From: RBG-13-68-16 sp963739225
GTDB taxonomy: Bacteria > Acidobacteriota > Thermoanaerobaculia > Thermoanaerobaculales > Thermoanaerobaculaceae
DNA length: 64,000 nucleotides
Assembly: GCA_963739225.1 (NCBI GenBank)
Contig: CAVTZQ010000006.1
Coordinates: forward strand, 1,178,001-1,242,000
Reading direction: 5' to 3'
Part shown: positions 16,127 through 25,068 of the stretch, piece after piece
Numbering within the stretch: position 1 is the stretch's first letter
How the letters are laid out: every line of letters begins with the position of its first letter
Program-made: the position numbers and the translations under genes
The notes under the pieces: generated by a model
Seen by the model: only the letters and a program-made list of their open reading frames with translations
The model's database searches: none
Told to the model about the DNA's origin: nothing

Positions 16127-17767
16127 ATGGACTCGAAGGCGTACCAAACCTGGAAGGAGAGGGTCTATCGCCCCGCCGCGCAGCAGGAGCGGGGCGCATT
16201 CGTCACCTCCTCGGGGTTCCCTGTAGAACCCGTCTATGGGCCGTGGGACGCTCCGGACATCGTCAAGCACCTCGGCATGCCGGGCGAGTATCCGTTCACC
16301 CGAGGCATCTATCCCTCGATGTACCGCGGCCGACTGTGGACGATGCGGCAGTACGCAGGCTTCTCGACTGCCGAGGAATCGAACAGGCGCCACCGTTTCC
16401 TCCTCGAGCAGGGACAGACTGGGCTGTCGGTGGCCTTCGACCTCCCGACCCAGATCGGCTACGACTCCGACGACCCGATGGCGCAGGGCGAGGTCGGGAG
16501 GGTGGGGGTCGCCATCGACACCGTCGAGGACATGGAGATGCTGCTGGCGGACATCCCGCTCGACGACGTATCGGTGTCCATGACCATCAACACCACCGCG
16601 CCGGTGCTGCTCGCCATGGTCCTGGCGGTGGCACGACGGCAGGGGGTGGAGTGGGGTAAGCTCTCTGGCACCGTCCAGAACGATATTCTGAAGGAGTACA
16701 TCGCGCGCGGTACCTACCGCTTCCCGCCGCGCCCCAGCCTTCGCCTCACGATCGACCTCCTTGCTTTCTGCGGCGCTCAGGTGCCGAGGTGGAACACGAT
16801 CTCGATCTCTGGGTATCACATCCGCGAGGCTGGCTCGACCGCGGTGCAAGAGGTCGCATTCACGCTCGCCAACGCCAGGGAGTATGTGCGAGCAGCGCTC
16901 GAGGCGGGGCTCTCGATCGATGAGTTTGCCCCGCGCCTCTCGTTCTTCTTCAACGCCCATAACAACTTTCTCGAGGAGGTCGCAAAGTTTCGCGCGGCGC
17001 GTCGGATGTGGGCGCGCATGATGCGCGAGGAGTTCGGCGCCGCCGACCCCCGGTCCTGGTTGATGCGCTTCCACACCCAGACCGCGGGCTCCAGCCTCAC
17101 AGCCCAGCAGGCGGAGAACAACGTGGTGCGCGTGACGATCCAGGCGATGGCTGCGGTGGCAGGCGGCACCCAGTCGTTGCACACCAACGCGATGGACGAG
17201 GCGCTCTCGCTCCCCAGTGAGGGCGCGGCACGCGTGGCGCTGCGGACGCAACAGATCGTGGCCCACGAGTCCGGGCTCGCCGACGTCGTGGACCCGCTCG
17301 GCGGCGCGTGGGTGGTGGAGGCGTGGACAGACCGCGTCGAGGAGGAAGCGCGCGCCTACCTCGAGAAGATCGAGGGGATGGGTGGGGCGCTCACTGCCAT
17401 CGAGCGTGGCTTCCAGCAGCGCGAGATCCACGAAGCGGCGTACCGGACCCAGCGCGCCATCGAAGCTGGGGAGCAGGTCGTCGTCGGGGTCAACCGCTTC
17501 CGTGTCGATCACGAGGAGACCATCCCCTCCTTTCGCGTAGATGAGGCGGCTCAGCGGGCACAAGTGGAGCGCCTGAGAACGGTGCGGAAGCGACGCGACG
17601 GCACCCGGGTGAAGCGGAGGCTCGCGGCGCTGGAGGAGGCGGCGCGGGGCAGCGAGAACCTGATGCCGCTGCTGATCGAGGCCGTAGACGCTTCCGCCTC
17701 GCTCGGCGAGATCACCGGAACGCTGGTGCCGGTCTTCGGCGAGTATCGGGGGGGGGTGGCACTGTGA
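16127..17767 (+). CDS. Methylmalonyl-CoA mutase, large (catalytic) subunit
   Basis: The 546-residue product contains the mutase barrel motifs: GEYPFTRGIYPSMYRGRLWTMRQYAGF, GLSVAFDLPTQIGYDSD, SVSMTINTTAPVLLAMV, SGTVQNDILKEYIARGTY, ISISGYHIREAG, RLSFFFNAHNNFLEEVAKFRAARRMWA, SSLTAQQAENNVVRV and GGTQSLHTNAMDEAL. It isomerises methylmalonyl-CoA to succinyl-CoA. It ends before the B12-binding domain, so it is the large subunit of a split enzyme; the small cobalamin-binding subunit is not adjacent. The start has a strong ribosome-binding site. The next gene overlaps its stop. Confidence 0.95.
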   Translation: MDSKAYQTWKERVYRPAAQQERGAFVTSSGFPVEPVYGPWDAPDIVKHLGMPGEYPFTRGIYPSMYRGRLWTMRQYAGFSTAEESNRRHRFLLEQGQTGLSVAFDLPTQIGYDSDDPMAQGEVGRVGVAIDTVEDMEMLLADIPLDDVSVSMTINTTAPVLLAMVLAVARRQGVEWGKLSGTVQNDILKEYIARGTYRFPPRPSLRLTIDLLAFCGAQVPRWNTISISGYHIREAGSTAVQEVAFTLANAREYVRAALEAGLSIDEFAPRLSFFFNAHNNFLEEVAKFRAARRMWARMMREEFGAADPRSWLMRFHTQTAGSSLTAQQAENNVVRVTIQAMAAVAGGTQSLHTNAMDEALSLPSEGAARVALRTQQIVAHESGLADVVDPLGGAWVVEAWTDRVEEEARAYLEKIEGMGGALTAIERGFQQREIHEAAYRTQRAIEAGEQVVVGVNRFRVDHEETIPSFRVDEAAQRAQVERLRTVRKRRDGTRVKRRLAALEEAARGSENLMPLLIEAVDASASLGEITGTLVPVFGEYRGGVAL

Positions 17768-19509
17768 AACAGGTGGAACAGGCAGTTCGGCGGGGACAAA
17801 TCGCTGATCGTCACGGAAAAGCAGGGCGCCATCCTGAGTCCGTCGGGAGGACGGACGGAGGATGCCATCGCATTTGGAGGTCGGTCGCCATCCTGCTCGT
17901 GATTGTTGCAGCCTGGGCACAGGGCCAAGAGCGAGCGACGCTCACGGTGCTCTTTACCTCGGATATGCACGCGAACGTGCTGCCGTTCGACGACGTGCGG
18001 GAGAGGCCGATGAACGGCTCGCTTGCGCAGGTGGCCACCCTGGTTGCGCGCATACGGCGCGAGAGCCCGCGCGTCGTCGTGCTGGACGGCGGCGATGCCA
18101 TCGAGGGAACGCCGCTCGGTTACTACGCCATCGGGGCCACCGGCGCCAGCGGTCGCGACCCGACGGTCGCGGCGATGAACCTGGTTGGGTACGACACGGC
18201 GGTTCTGGGCAACCACGAGTTCAACTTCGGCCTGGACGTGCTCCGCCGCTCGCTTGAGCAGTCACGCTTCCCCTGGCTCGCCGCCAACATCTCCACCGTA
18301 AAAGAGGCGCAACTCCCGATTCTGGGCGAGGTGGTCCTCAAGCGGGGTGGCGTACGTGTCGGGGTCCTCGGGCTCACCAACCCCAACGTCCCGCACTGGG
18401 AGCTCCCCTCGCACTGGGCCGGGCTCTCGTTCGCGGACCCGATCGCCGTGGCGGCCGCCCGTGTTCCCGAGCTGCACAAGCACGCCGATGTGGTGATCGT
18501 CGTGCTCCACAGCGGCTTCGAGCGCGACCTCGAGACTGGCGCCCTCGATGGAAGCGAGAACGAAAACTACGCGTGGCGCTTGGCCCAGCTTGACGGCATC
18601 GACCTGCTGCTTACCGGGCACACCCACCGGGACATCCCACCCCGCGCTCTGGGCAAGACCGTGGTGGCTCAACCGGGACGGTGGGCGGAGCTCGTGACAC
18701 GTGTCGACCTGTTGCTCGGCCGGAAGGGACGCGCGTGGCGGGTGACCGGCTGGCACGGCGAGAACCTGAAGACCGGCGGCGAGACACCGGACGCAGATGT
18801 GGTGGCGGCGGTGGCAGGCGCCGAGGCGCGGGTGAAGGCGGAGTTCTCGCGGCCCCTTGGTCAGTTGACCGCACCGCTCAGGGTAGTCAGCCTTCCGACC
18901 AGCGACGAACCGAGTGTAGACCTCATCCACTCGGTGCAGCTCGAAGCTTCGGGAGCTCAGCTCTCTCTCGCCGCCCCGCTCCGTGGTGGGCAGATCGAGT
19001 TCCCCGCAGGGGTCGTGACCCCGCGCCTGGCCTATGCCCTCTACCCATACCCCAACACGCTGGTGGTCGTGCGCCTCACCGGGGGCCAGCTCAAGGACGT
19101 GCTCGAGCACGCGGTGCGCGGCTGGGTGGGCGTCGAATGCGCCAAAGGAGAGAGCCGACTCTTGCGCGACCCCGCCTTGCCGCCCTACAACTACGACACA
19201 CTCGAGGGTGCGACCTATTTCGTGGATCCCTCGGCCCCCGTCGGCACGCGTGTGCACGGCCTCCGGGTCGCGGGCAAACCGGTGCAGGCCGAGGACAGCT
19301 TCACGGTGGTGATCAACTCCTACCGGGCCGCCGGCGGTGGTGGCTACCCCCACCTCGCAAGCGCTCCGCGCATGGCGGAGATCGACCGCCCCGTGGTGGA
19401 CGTGCTGGTGGAGTATTTCACGCGCCACCGCGACATCACCCCGACCGCGGACGATAACTGGTCGTTCATGGTCCCTCTGCACCAGGCCGCCGCCGCCGGC
19501 GCGCGCTAG
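17764..19509 (+). CDS. Secreted 5'-nucleotidase/UshA-family metallophosphatase
   Basis: A hydrophobic segment (RSVAILLVIVAAWAQG, about residues 39-54) is followed by a calcineurin-like phosphatase domain: LFTSDMHANVLPF, VVLDGGDAIEGTPLG, AVLGNHEFNFG, VVLHSGFE and LLTGHTHRDIPP. A C-terminal 5'-nucleotidase domain ends with NSYRAAGGGGYP. It should hydrolyse nucleotides or UDP-sugars outside the cytoplasm. The GTG at 17764 overlaps the mutase stop. The 38 residues before the membrane segment are unusually long, so the true start may be a rare internal codon. Its stop shares a CTAG with the convergent gene. Confidence 0.9.
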   Translation: MKQVEQAVRRGQIADRHGKAGRHPESVGRTDGGCHRIWRSVAILLVIVAAWAQGQERATLTVLFTSDMHANVLPFDDVRERPMNGSLAQVATLVARIRRESPRVVVLDGGDAIEGTPLGYYAIGATGASGRDPTVAAMNLVGYDTAVLGNHEFNFGLDVLRRSLEQSRFPWLAANISTVKEAQLPILGEVVLKRGGVRVGVLGLTNPNVPHWELPSHWAGLSFADPIAVAAARVPELHKHADVVIVVLHSGFERDLETGALDGSENENYAWRLAQLDGIDLLLTGHTHRDIPPRALGKTVVAQPGRWAELVTRVDLLLGRKGRAWRVTGWHGENLKTGGETPDADVVAAVAGAEARVKAEFSRPLGQLTAPLRVVSLPTSDEPSVDLIHSVQLEASGAQLSLAAPLRGGQIEFPAGVVTPRLAYALYPYPNTLVVVRLTGGQLKDVLEHAVRGWVGVECAKGESRLLRDPALPPYNYDTLEGATYFVDPSAPVGTRVHGLRVAGKPVQAEDSFTVVINSYRAAGGGGYPHLASAPRMAEIDRPVVDVLVEYFTRHRDITPTADDNWSFMVPLHQAAAAGAR

Positions 19510-19802
19510 CGGCCCTCGGGAAACAGCCTGGAGAAGCCGGGGTAGGGGACGAGCGGGACAAGCTCGAACGCGATCAGGCCCTCGCGCACGAGAGGAAGCG
19601 TGCCGAGCACCTCGCTCGCCTCCGGGATGTCCGCGCACTCCAGCACTAGCACCGCGGCGTCACGGTCCTGCCGGAAGTAGAGCTCGCGGAGCACCCCGGC
19701 AAGGTAGAGCTCCCACGCCCTCTTCGCCTCCGCCCTCAGGTGGGGTGTGAACGCCTCGTCGGGAATCCCTGGGACCTCCGTCTCGAGTGCCAGGATCTTC
19801 AT
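19506..19802 (-). CDS. Small ferredoxin-fold protein, muconolactone isomerase/YCII-like
   Basis: The 98-residue protein (MKILALETEVPG ... LRELYFRQDRDAAVLVLECADI ... GLIAFELVPLVPYPGFSRLF) has the alpha/beta ferredoxin-like layout of muconolactone-isomerase-like and YCII-related proteins. The substrate is unknown. The ATG has GAGGG eight bases upstream. Its stop codon and that of the convergent 5'-nucleotidase are both contained in the CTAG at 19506-19509. Confidence 0.65.
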   Translation of the reverse strand: MKILALETEVPGIPDEAFTPHLRAEAKRAWELYLAGVLRELYFRQDRDAAVLVLECADIPEASEVLGTLPLVREGLIAFELVPLVPYPGFSRLFPEGR

Positions 19803-19845
19803 CGTGTCACCCTCATCGGGCACCCGCCGTCGCGGCCGGAGTGCC

Positions 19846-21750
19846 CTACCGCTTCCAGGGGCGCGCCTGCATCGGGGGCTGTACCCCAGCGAGCTGGGCC
19901 ACGAACGCCGCGACCTCGGTGAGTGATGCATTCGTTCTACGTTGTCTCGGCACTCCTGCGCCGCGGGCGAGCCACACGGCGGCCATCTCGGGGTGAGTGT
20001 TCAGGAAGCCGTGCTGGCCGGCGATGTCTGCAGGGGTGTGGAACGGCGCACCGGGCGCACCGATGTCGGAGGTCCCCATGAACCCGGGCCGCAGGAAGAC
20101 CACCAGGTCGCCGGCGTTAGGGCTATTCATGCCGAGGGGCGCGAGCTCCTCTCGGCGAAACATCGCTTCCACGACGTCCTGTCCCTCAACCTGGGCGTTG
20201 GCGAGGGACACGGCAGCCGCCCGCACCACGGCCTCTCTCTCATCGGGTTCGACCACCCCGGATGGCTCGCGCCCCTTGAGGTTGACGTAGAGGTGGGCGC
20301 AGCCGCTCGACCCGAACGCAACCATCTTTGAGCTTGCGCTCACGCGCCAGCCCCTCTCACCTTGCTCACCCTCCGCGAGGCCGGCGTGCTGGAGCAGCTG
20401 GTTGAGGTGCACAGTCTCCCACACCGGCGCCATGCCGTGATCCGATACCACGACCAGGGCGTCGCGCGAGAGGTCGAGCGAACGTGCAAGCTCACCCACG
20501 GCGCGGTCGGCGAGCTGGTAGGCCTCGGTGACCGCATCTCGGGCGACCGCGGCAAACCCCTGGGAGGAGGCTTTGTGCCGGGGGTCGGTCACCAGCAGGA
20601 CGTGCTCCACCTCGTCCACCACCGGTTGGTAGAGCATGAGCAGGTCGAACGCCTCACCTGCGATGGTGGTGCGTGCGCAGGCGTTGAAGAACTCCGAGAA
20701 GCGCCGCGTCTGCTGCATGAAGTCGGCGAGCTGCAGGCCGTCCAGGCCGGAGATCTCCCGTTCGAGCGCGCGCTCGTCGCCGGGCCCTGGCCAGAACCCC
20801 GCCCGCTCCTCCAGGCTCTCGCGGAACGCCCGGGGGTACGCCTCGGTGGAGAAGAAGGCACCGCGGTAGAGCTTCACCAGGGAAAGGTCGGGCGAGAGCG
20901 TCTGCAGGAGGCACCAAGAGCCCACGGTGCGGGTCCCACCGTCGGAATGGGCCGCTCGCACACGCAGGGGGAACCACTCCCCGGTGCGGACGCGTGCCAG
21001 GGTGCCGTTGGCCAGATCGGCGTCATCGTCCACCACTAGGGTGTCGTAGTTTGTCGCCCCGTCGTCGGTCGTGTCGAGCGAGGTGAGCGTGAACGTCGCG
21101 ATGGTCGCACCGGCCGTTCCTGCGAACTTGACCGAGAGCGTCGCTCGCCGAGGCGGCGAATAACTCGTCCACCCGGTCGGCACGGTCGTAACCACGAACT
21201 GTGCCGCGGCGAGAGTCACGACAGCCGCCGGGGCGCTGGGCGTGTTCACGTACAGCATCCCGAAATCCGCTGTGCGGGAGGGGGAAGTGCCATCGCAGCC
21301 CGGGAAGGTCAACACTCCGACGCGCTTGCCCTGGCGGCGGAACGCCTGCCAGACCGGCTCCGCGCCTAGCGGAGCGTCGAAGCCAGAGACCCCCTGGAGG
21401 ATCGGTGTTCCCGGCAGGTGGAACCTGTTTGCGACGACCCCGGTCACTGACGGGAACGCCCCAGTCGCGATCGACGTGTGGCTCGGCGAGGTGAGGGCGG
21501 GGTTGACCGGGATCGCGCTCTCGACGACGTACCCGTTGGCCGCGAACGTGCTCAGCCCCTCCCTGTCCGCGTAGACGCCCTGGCGCAGATTCTCCCGGTG
21601 GCGGTTTGCGGCTACCCCGTCGAGCGAAACGAGAATCACGCGTCTCGCCATTGCCAAGGACGGCAGGGTGCGTGACTGATGTGACGTGTCGGTGGCCGCG
21701 CACGCGTGCGCCAGCACGGCCAAGGCGGCGAGGACAGGGGTTCTTCTCAC
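19846..21750 (-). CDS. Type I phosphodiesterase/alkaline-phosphatase-superfamily lipoprotein
   Basis: From GTG 21750 the product (634 residues) opens with a lipoprotein signal (RRTPVLAALAVLAHAC). Motifs are the metal site VSLDGVAANRH, the threonine nucleophile in NPALTSPSHTSIATG, and VVSDHGMAP plus HGFLNTHPEM for the second metal site. It probably hydrolyses phosphodiesters or phosphomonoesters at the cell surface. A longer start at 21792 would run into the PHO-box-like repeat and is less likely. It diverges from pstS across that repeat, fitting a phosphate-starvation role (inference). Confidence 0.85.
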   Translation of the reverse strand: MRRTPVLAALAVLAHACAATDTSHQSRTLPSLAMARRVILVSLDGVAANRHRENLRQGVYADREGLSTFAANGYVVESAIPVNPALTSPSHTSIATGAFPSVTGVVANRFHLPGTPILQGVSGFDAPLGAEPVWQAFRRQGKRVGVLTFPGCDGTSPSRTADFGMLYVNTPSAPAAVVTLAAAQFVVTTVPTGWTSYSPPRRATLSVKFAGTAGATIATFTLTSLDTTDDGATNYDTLVVDDDADLANGTLARVRTGEWFPLRVRAAHSDGGTRTVGSWCLLQTLSPDLSLVKLYRGAFFSTEAYPRAFRESLEERAGFWPGPGDERALEREISGLDGLQLADFMQQTRRFSEFFNACARTTIAGEAFDLLMLYQPVVDEVEHVLLVTDPRHKASSQGFAAVARDAVTEAYQLADRAVGELARSLDLSRDALVVVSDHGMAPVWETVHLNQLLQHAGLAEGEQGERGWRVSASSKMVAFGSSGCAHLYVNLKGREPSGVVEPDEREAVVRAAAVSLANAQVEGQDVVEAMFRREELAPLGMNSPNAGDLVVFLRPGFMGTSDIGAPGAPFHTPADIAGQHGFLNTHPEMAAVWLARGAGVPRQRRTNASLTEVAAFVAQLAGVQPPMQARPWKR

Positions 21751-21786
21751 GGCGGGAGTGTAGCGGAAAAGGCAGCTGGCCATGAG

Positions 21787-21819
21787 CTTCACAGTGTCTT
21801 CACACCCCGGCAGGAGAAT
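21787..21819. promoter_or_regulatory. PHO-box-like direct repeat between phosphodiesterase and pstS
   Basis: CTTCACA-GTGT-CTTCACA (21787-21804) is a perfect 7-bp direct repeat with a 4-bp spacer, the same 11-bp periodicity as the PhoB box. A weak -10 (GAGAAT, 21814-21819) lies 9 nt downstream toward pstS. PhoB and PhoR are encoded at the end of the same operon. The position fits control of pstS and possibly of the divergent phosphodiesterase. Confidence 0.6.
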
Positions 21820-21855
21820 CCACCGCGGCGGGGCGCTCGCCCCGAGGAGGACACG

Positions 21856-22827
21856 ATGAAGAACTACAAGCTGGCGTCACTTGGCCTGGGAACCCTGCTC
21901 GTGGCCACGGCTGCGAGCGCGCAGGTGGTACAGGTTGACTCGGCCATTCTGGCCTATCAACGCGGGGCGGCGGTGTCCGGCAACCTCAACTCCGTGGGGT
22001 CCGACACCATGAACAACCTGATGACGTACTGGGGGGAGGCATACGCCAAGATCTACCCCACAGTGCGCATTCAGGTCGAGGGAAAGGGCTCCTCCACTGC
22101 GCCGCCTGCCCTGATCGCCGGTACGTCCCAGCTTGGCCCGATGTCGCGCGATATGAAGCCGGAGGAGGTCGATGCCATCGAGAAGAAATACGGCTACAAG
22201 CCGACCCAAATCCGCGCTTCGCTGGACACAATCGGCGTCTACGTGAACAAGGACAACCCGATCGCCTCGCTCTCGATGCCCGAGTTGGACGCGATCTTCT
22301 CCAAGACCCGCAAGGGCGGCTACCCCAACGACATCACGACCTGGGGTCAGCTGGGCTTGAAGGGCACGTGGGCCGCCAAACCCATCTCGATCTTCGGCCG
22401 CAACTCCGCCTCCGGTACCTACGGCTTCTTCAAGGAGCACGCGCTTTTCAAGGGCGACTACAAGGACACGGTCAAGGAGCAACCCGGCTCGGCCTCGGTG
22501 GTGCAGGGCGTGAGCGAAGACATCTACGCCATCGGCTACTCGGGGATCGGCTACCGCACGTCGGGGGTACGCGCGCTTCCGATCGCACCCAAGGTGGGGG
22601 CGCCCGCGGTCGAACCGAACTACGCCAACGCGCTGTCCAAGAAGTATCCGCTCTCGCGCTACCTTTACATCTACGTCGTGCGTGACCCTCGCCGCCCCAT
22701 GGACCCACTGACCAGGGAGTTTCTGAAGTTCGTGCTCTCGCGCGAGGGCCAGGAGATCGTCGTCAAGGACGGCTTCCTGCCTCTGCCGGTCTCGGTGGTT
22801 CAGGAGGAGCTGGCGAAGCTCAATTGA
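21856..22827 (+). CDS. pstS: Periplasmic phosphate-binding protein
   Basis: The 323-residue protein has a Sec signal peptide (KLASLGLGTLLVATAASAQ) and PstS phosphate-loop features: SVGSDTMNNLM, EGKGSSTAPPALIAGTSQLGPMSR, FGRNSASGTYGFFKEH and YSGIGYRTSGVRALPI. It delivers phosphate to PstCA. The ATG has GAGGAGG five bases upstream. A strong hairpin follows the stop, which should raise pstS levels over the downstream permease genes. Confidence 0.96.
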   Translation: MKNYKLASLGLGTLLVATAASAQVVQVDSAILAYQRGAAVSGNLNSVGSDTMNNLMTYWGEAYAKIYPTVRIQVEGKGSSTAPPALIAGTSQLGPMSRDMKPEEVDAIEKKYGYKPTQIRASLDTIGVYVNKDNPIASLSMPELDAIFSKTRKGGYPNDITTWGQLGLKGTWAAKPISIFGRNSASGTYGFFKEHALFKGDYKDTVKEQPGSASVVQGVSEDIYAIGYSGIGYRTSGVRALPIAPKVGAPAVEPNYANALSKKYPLSRYLYIYVVRDPRRPMDPLTREFLKFVLSREGQEIVVKDGFLPLPVSVVQEELAKLN

Positions 22828-22846
22828 TCGGACCATGACCGAGGGG

Positions 22847-22874
22847 ACCCGGAACGGCGAGGGCCGTTCCGGGT
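22847..22874 (+). terminator. Perfect 12-bp hairpin between pstS and pstC
   Basis: Arms 22847-22858 and 22863-22874 pair perfectly around a GAGG loop. No T-run follows, so it probably acts as a partial terminator or 3'-protecting structure that allows more binding protein than permease, as is common in binding-protein operons. Confidence 0.6.
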
Positions 22875-22911
22875 TACGCTTCTCTGTCAGGAGACTGCGG
22901 TTGGGAAACGC

Positions 22912-25068
22912 GTGAGCCCGCTCGTCACGTCCCGCCTGCGGCGCAGCCGTGCTGTGGACCGCATCGTCGCCGCCCTGATCACGGCGGGCGGCTCGACGGT
23001 TCTTCTGGCGGTGGCGTTCCTGATGGTCTTCCTGGTGGCGCAGTGCCTCCCTCTGTTCAGGACGGGTTCGCTGCGGCCAGCACCCGTGGTGGCTGACGGT
23101 CGCGAACCGATGGCGGCTCTGGAGGACGAGTACCGTGAGAACGTCGTTGTGCTGGGCCGAGACGGCGCGGCGCACGTCGTGCCCCGGAAAGGCACTCCAA
23201 GCTCCTCGCCGCTGGAGGGCGTCCGTCCGCCGCTCCGGCAGGCGCGCACAAACGAAGCCGGCACGCTGCTGGCGCTCGAGGATGGGGCAGGCACGTTCCA
23301 GGTGTGGGCGTTCAGGGCCGAGGTTCGCTGGCAGGGGGACAGGCGCGTCCTCGAGCCGTCCCTGCACCGGGTGCTGGCCATCCCATCCGGCCAAGGCGGG
23401 CGAATCCTGGCTGTGGCGGGCGATCGAGAAGCCCCGCGCGTGCTGGTCGGCACGGATGACGGCGCGATGGTTCTTTCTCCTTCGGGAGACGAGGTTTCCG
23501 CAGTGTCGCTGCAGCTGGACGCGAGGCCGCAGATGGGCGCCCTGTCACGCGACGGAAGCGAGGCGTGGCTGGCCTCCCGGCGTGAGCTCGCGTGGTTCTC
23601 GCTGACGGGAGGGGGCGATGGTTCCCTTACGCCCCAGGCGACGGTGCCGCTGTCGGCGGTCCCGACGGCCGCGGCCCTGGTTCTGGGAGACGTTACGTGT
23701 CTTGTGGGTGACGAGAGCGGGAGAGTCAGCGCCTGGCAGGTGGTGACCGGCACCGTTGCCGGCAGCCGGGTGCTGGATCTCGCCGGCACTTTTCACGGTA
23801 CGGGCGCGGTCCGGAGTCTTTCGGTCTCCCAGCGCGACAAGACCTTCGAGATCGTGCGCTCCGGTGGCGCGGAGCTCGCCTACCTCACCGGGGGTCGCGT
23901 GCTGATGCGCGTTCCTGCCTTCCCGAAAGACGTTTTGCTGTTCGGTATCTCCCCACGTGGCGACGGGCTGTTCGCGGTGACCTCCGCAGGGGCGGTGCAC
24001 CGATGGGGCCTCGACCCGGGCTACCCCGAGGTTTCTGTCGCGACGCTCTTCCTGCCGGTGCGCTACGAGGGCTTCACCCAATCCGAGCTGACCTGGCAGT
24101 CCACCGGCGGCAGCGAGTCATACGAGTCCAAGCTTTCCCTTGTCCCTCTGCTCGTCGGGACCCTCAAGGGCGCCTTCTACGCTCTGCTGTTCTCCGCGCC
24201 CGTAGGGCTGGCGGCGGCACTGTTCGTCAGCCAGTTTGCCCCGCAGCGTCTGCGCCAGCTCGCCAAACCGGCCGTGGAGCTGATGGCGGCCCTTCCCTCG
24301 GTGGTCGTGGGTTTTCTTGCCGCGTTGCTCCTCGCGCCGCTGCTCCAGCGTCACATCGTTGGCACGTTGGCGCTCCTCGTCCTGATCCCCCTGGTCGTCG
24401 TTGCGGCGGCAGCCGCCTGGGAGACAGTTCCGGTGAGCTTGCGCCGCCGTACCACCGGCTGGCGAGAACTGGGTCTCGTGGGAGTGCTGCTCACAGGAGT
24501 GAGTGTCGTGTGCTTCACCTTCGAGGGGGTGTTGGAGAGGGCACTCTTTGCGGGCGACTTCAAAGGGTGGCTGCTCGCCGTCGCCGGCATCACCTACGAC
24601 CAGCGCAACGCGGTGGTGGTCGGGTTCGCCCTCGGCTTCGCGGTGATCCCGATCATCTTCACCCTTGCCGAGGACGCGTTCTCCAATGTGCCGCCGTCCC
24701 TGATCTCCGCCTCCCTGGCGCTCGGCGCGACGCGCTGGCAGGCGGCGCGGACGGTGGCGATCCCGGCAGCCAGCCCGGGCCTCTTTGCGGCGGTGATGAC
24801 CGGCTTCGGCCGGGCCGTGGGCGAGACCATGATCGTGCTGATGGCCACGGGCAACACGCCGATCCTCTCGTTCTCGCCGTTCAACGGGATGCGGACGATG
24901 TCCGCGTGCATCGCTGTGGAGATGCCTGAAGCACCCTACGGTGGTGCGCTCTACCGGGTTCTGATCCTCACCGCCTTGCTCCTCTTTCTGGCGACCTTTG
25001 TGCTCAACACCGCGGCGGTCGTAGTGGCTGCCAGGCTGCGAAAGCGCTTCGGGAGGCTGGCCGCATGA
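22912..25068 (+). CDS. pstC: Phosphate ABC transporter permease PstC with large periplasmic domain
   Basis: The 718-residue protein has a first membrane helix at about 22-48, then some 340 residues of extracytoplasmic, beta-rich sequence (TDDGAMVLSPSGDEV and similar repeats suggest a propeller-like domain), then a permease domain from about residue 400 with GALALGATRWQAARTVAIPAA-type EAA loop (SLALGATRWQAA). Short PstC proteins are near 320 residues; long forms with an inserted domain are known in other Gram-negatives. GTG start. The end overlaps pstA by 4 bases. Confidence 0.92.
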   Translation: MSPLVTSRLRRSRAVDRIVAALITAGGSTVLLAVAFLMVFLVAQCLPLFRTGSLRPAPVVADGREPMAALEDEYRENVVVLGRDGAAHVVPRKGTPSSSPLEGVRPPLRQARTNEAGTLLALEDGAGTFQVWAFRAEVRWQGDRRVLEPSLHRVLAIPSGQGGRILAVAGDREAPRVLVGTDDGAMVLSPSGDEVSAVSLQLDARPQMGALSRDGSEAWLASRRELAWFSLTGGGDGSLTPQATVPLSAVPTAAALVLGDVTCLVGDESGRVSAWQVVTGTVAGSRVLDLAGTFHGTGAVRSLSVSQRDKTFEIVRSGGAELAYLTGGRVLMRVPAFPKDVLLFGISPRGDGLFAVTSAGAVHRWGLDPGYPEVSVATLFLPVRYEGFTQSELTWQSTGGSESYESKLSLVPLLVGTLKGAFYALLFSAPVGLAAALFVSQFAPQRLRQLAKPAVELMAALPSVVVGFLAALLLAPLLQRHIVGTLALLVLIPLVVVAAAAAWETVPVSLRRRTTGWRELGLVGVLLTGVSVVCFTFEGVLERALFAGDFKGWLLAVAGITYDQRNAVVVGFALGFAVIPIIFTLAEDAFSNVPPSLISASLALGATRWQAARTVAIPAASPGLFAAVMTGFGRAVGETMIVLMATGNTPILSFSPFNGMRTMSACIAVEMPEAPYGGALYRVLILTALLLFLATFVLNTAAVVVAARLRKRFGRLAA

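Noticed and set aside
16097..17920. 607-codon minus-strand open frame
   Set aside because: It is antisense to the methylmalonyl-CoA mutase, whose motifs are unmistakable; high GC creates long stop-free shadows.
18262..19638. 458-codon minus-strand open frame
   Set aside because: Shadow of the 5'-nucleotidase; composition is dominated by His, Arg and Gly.
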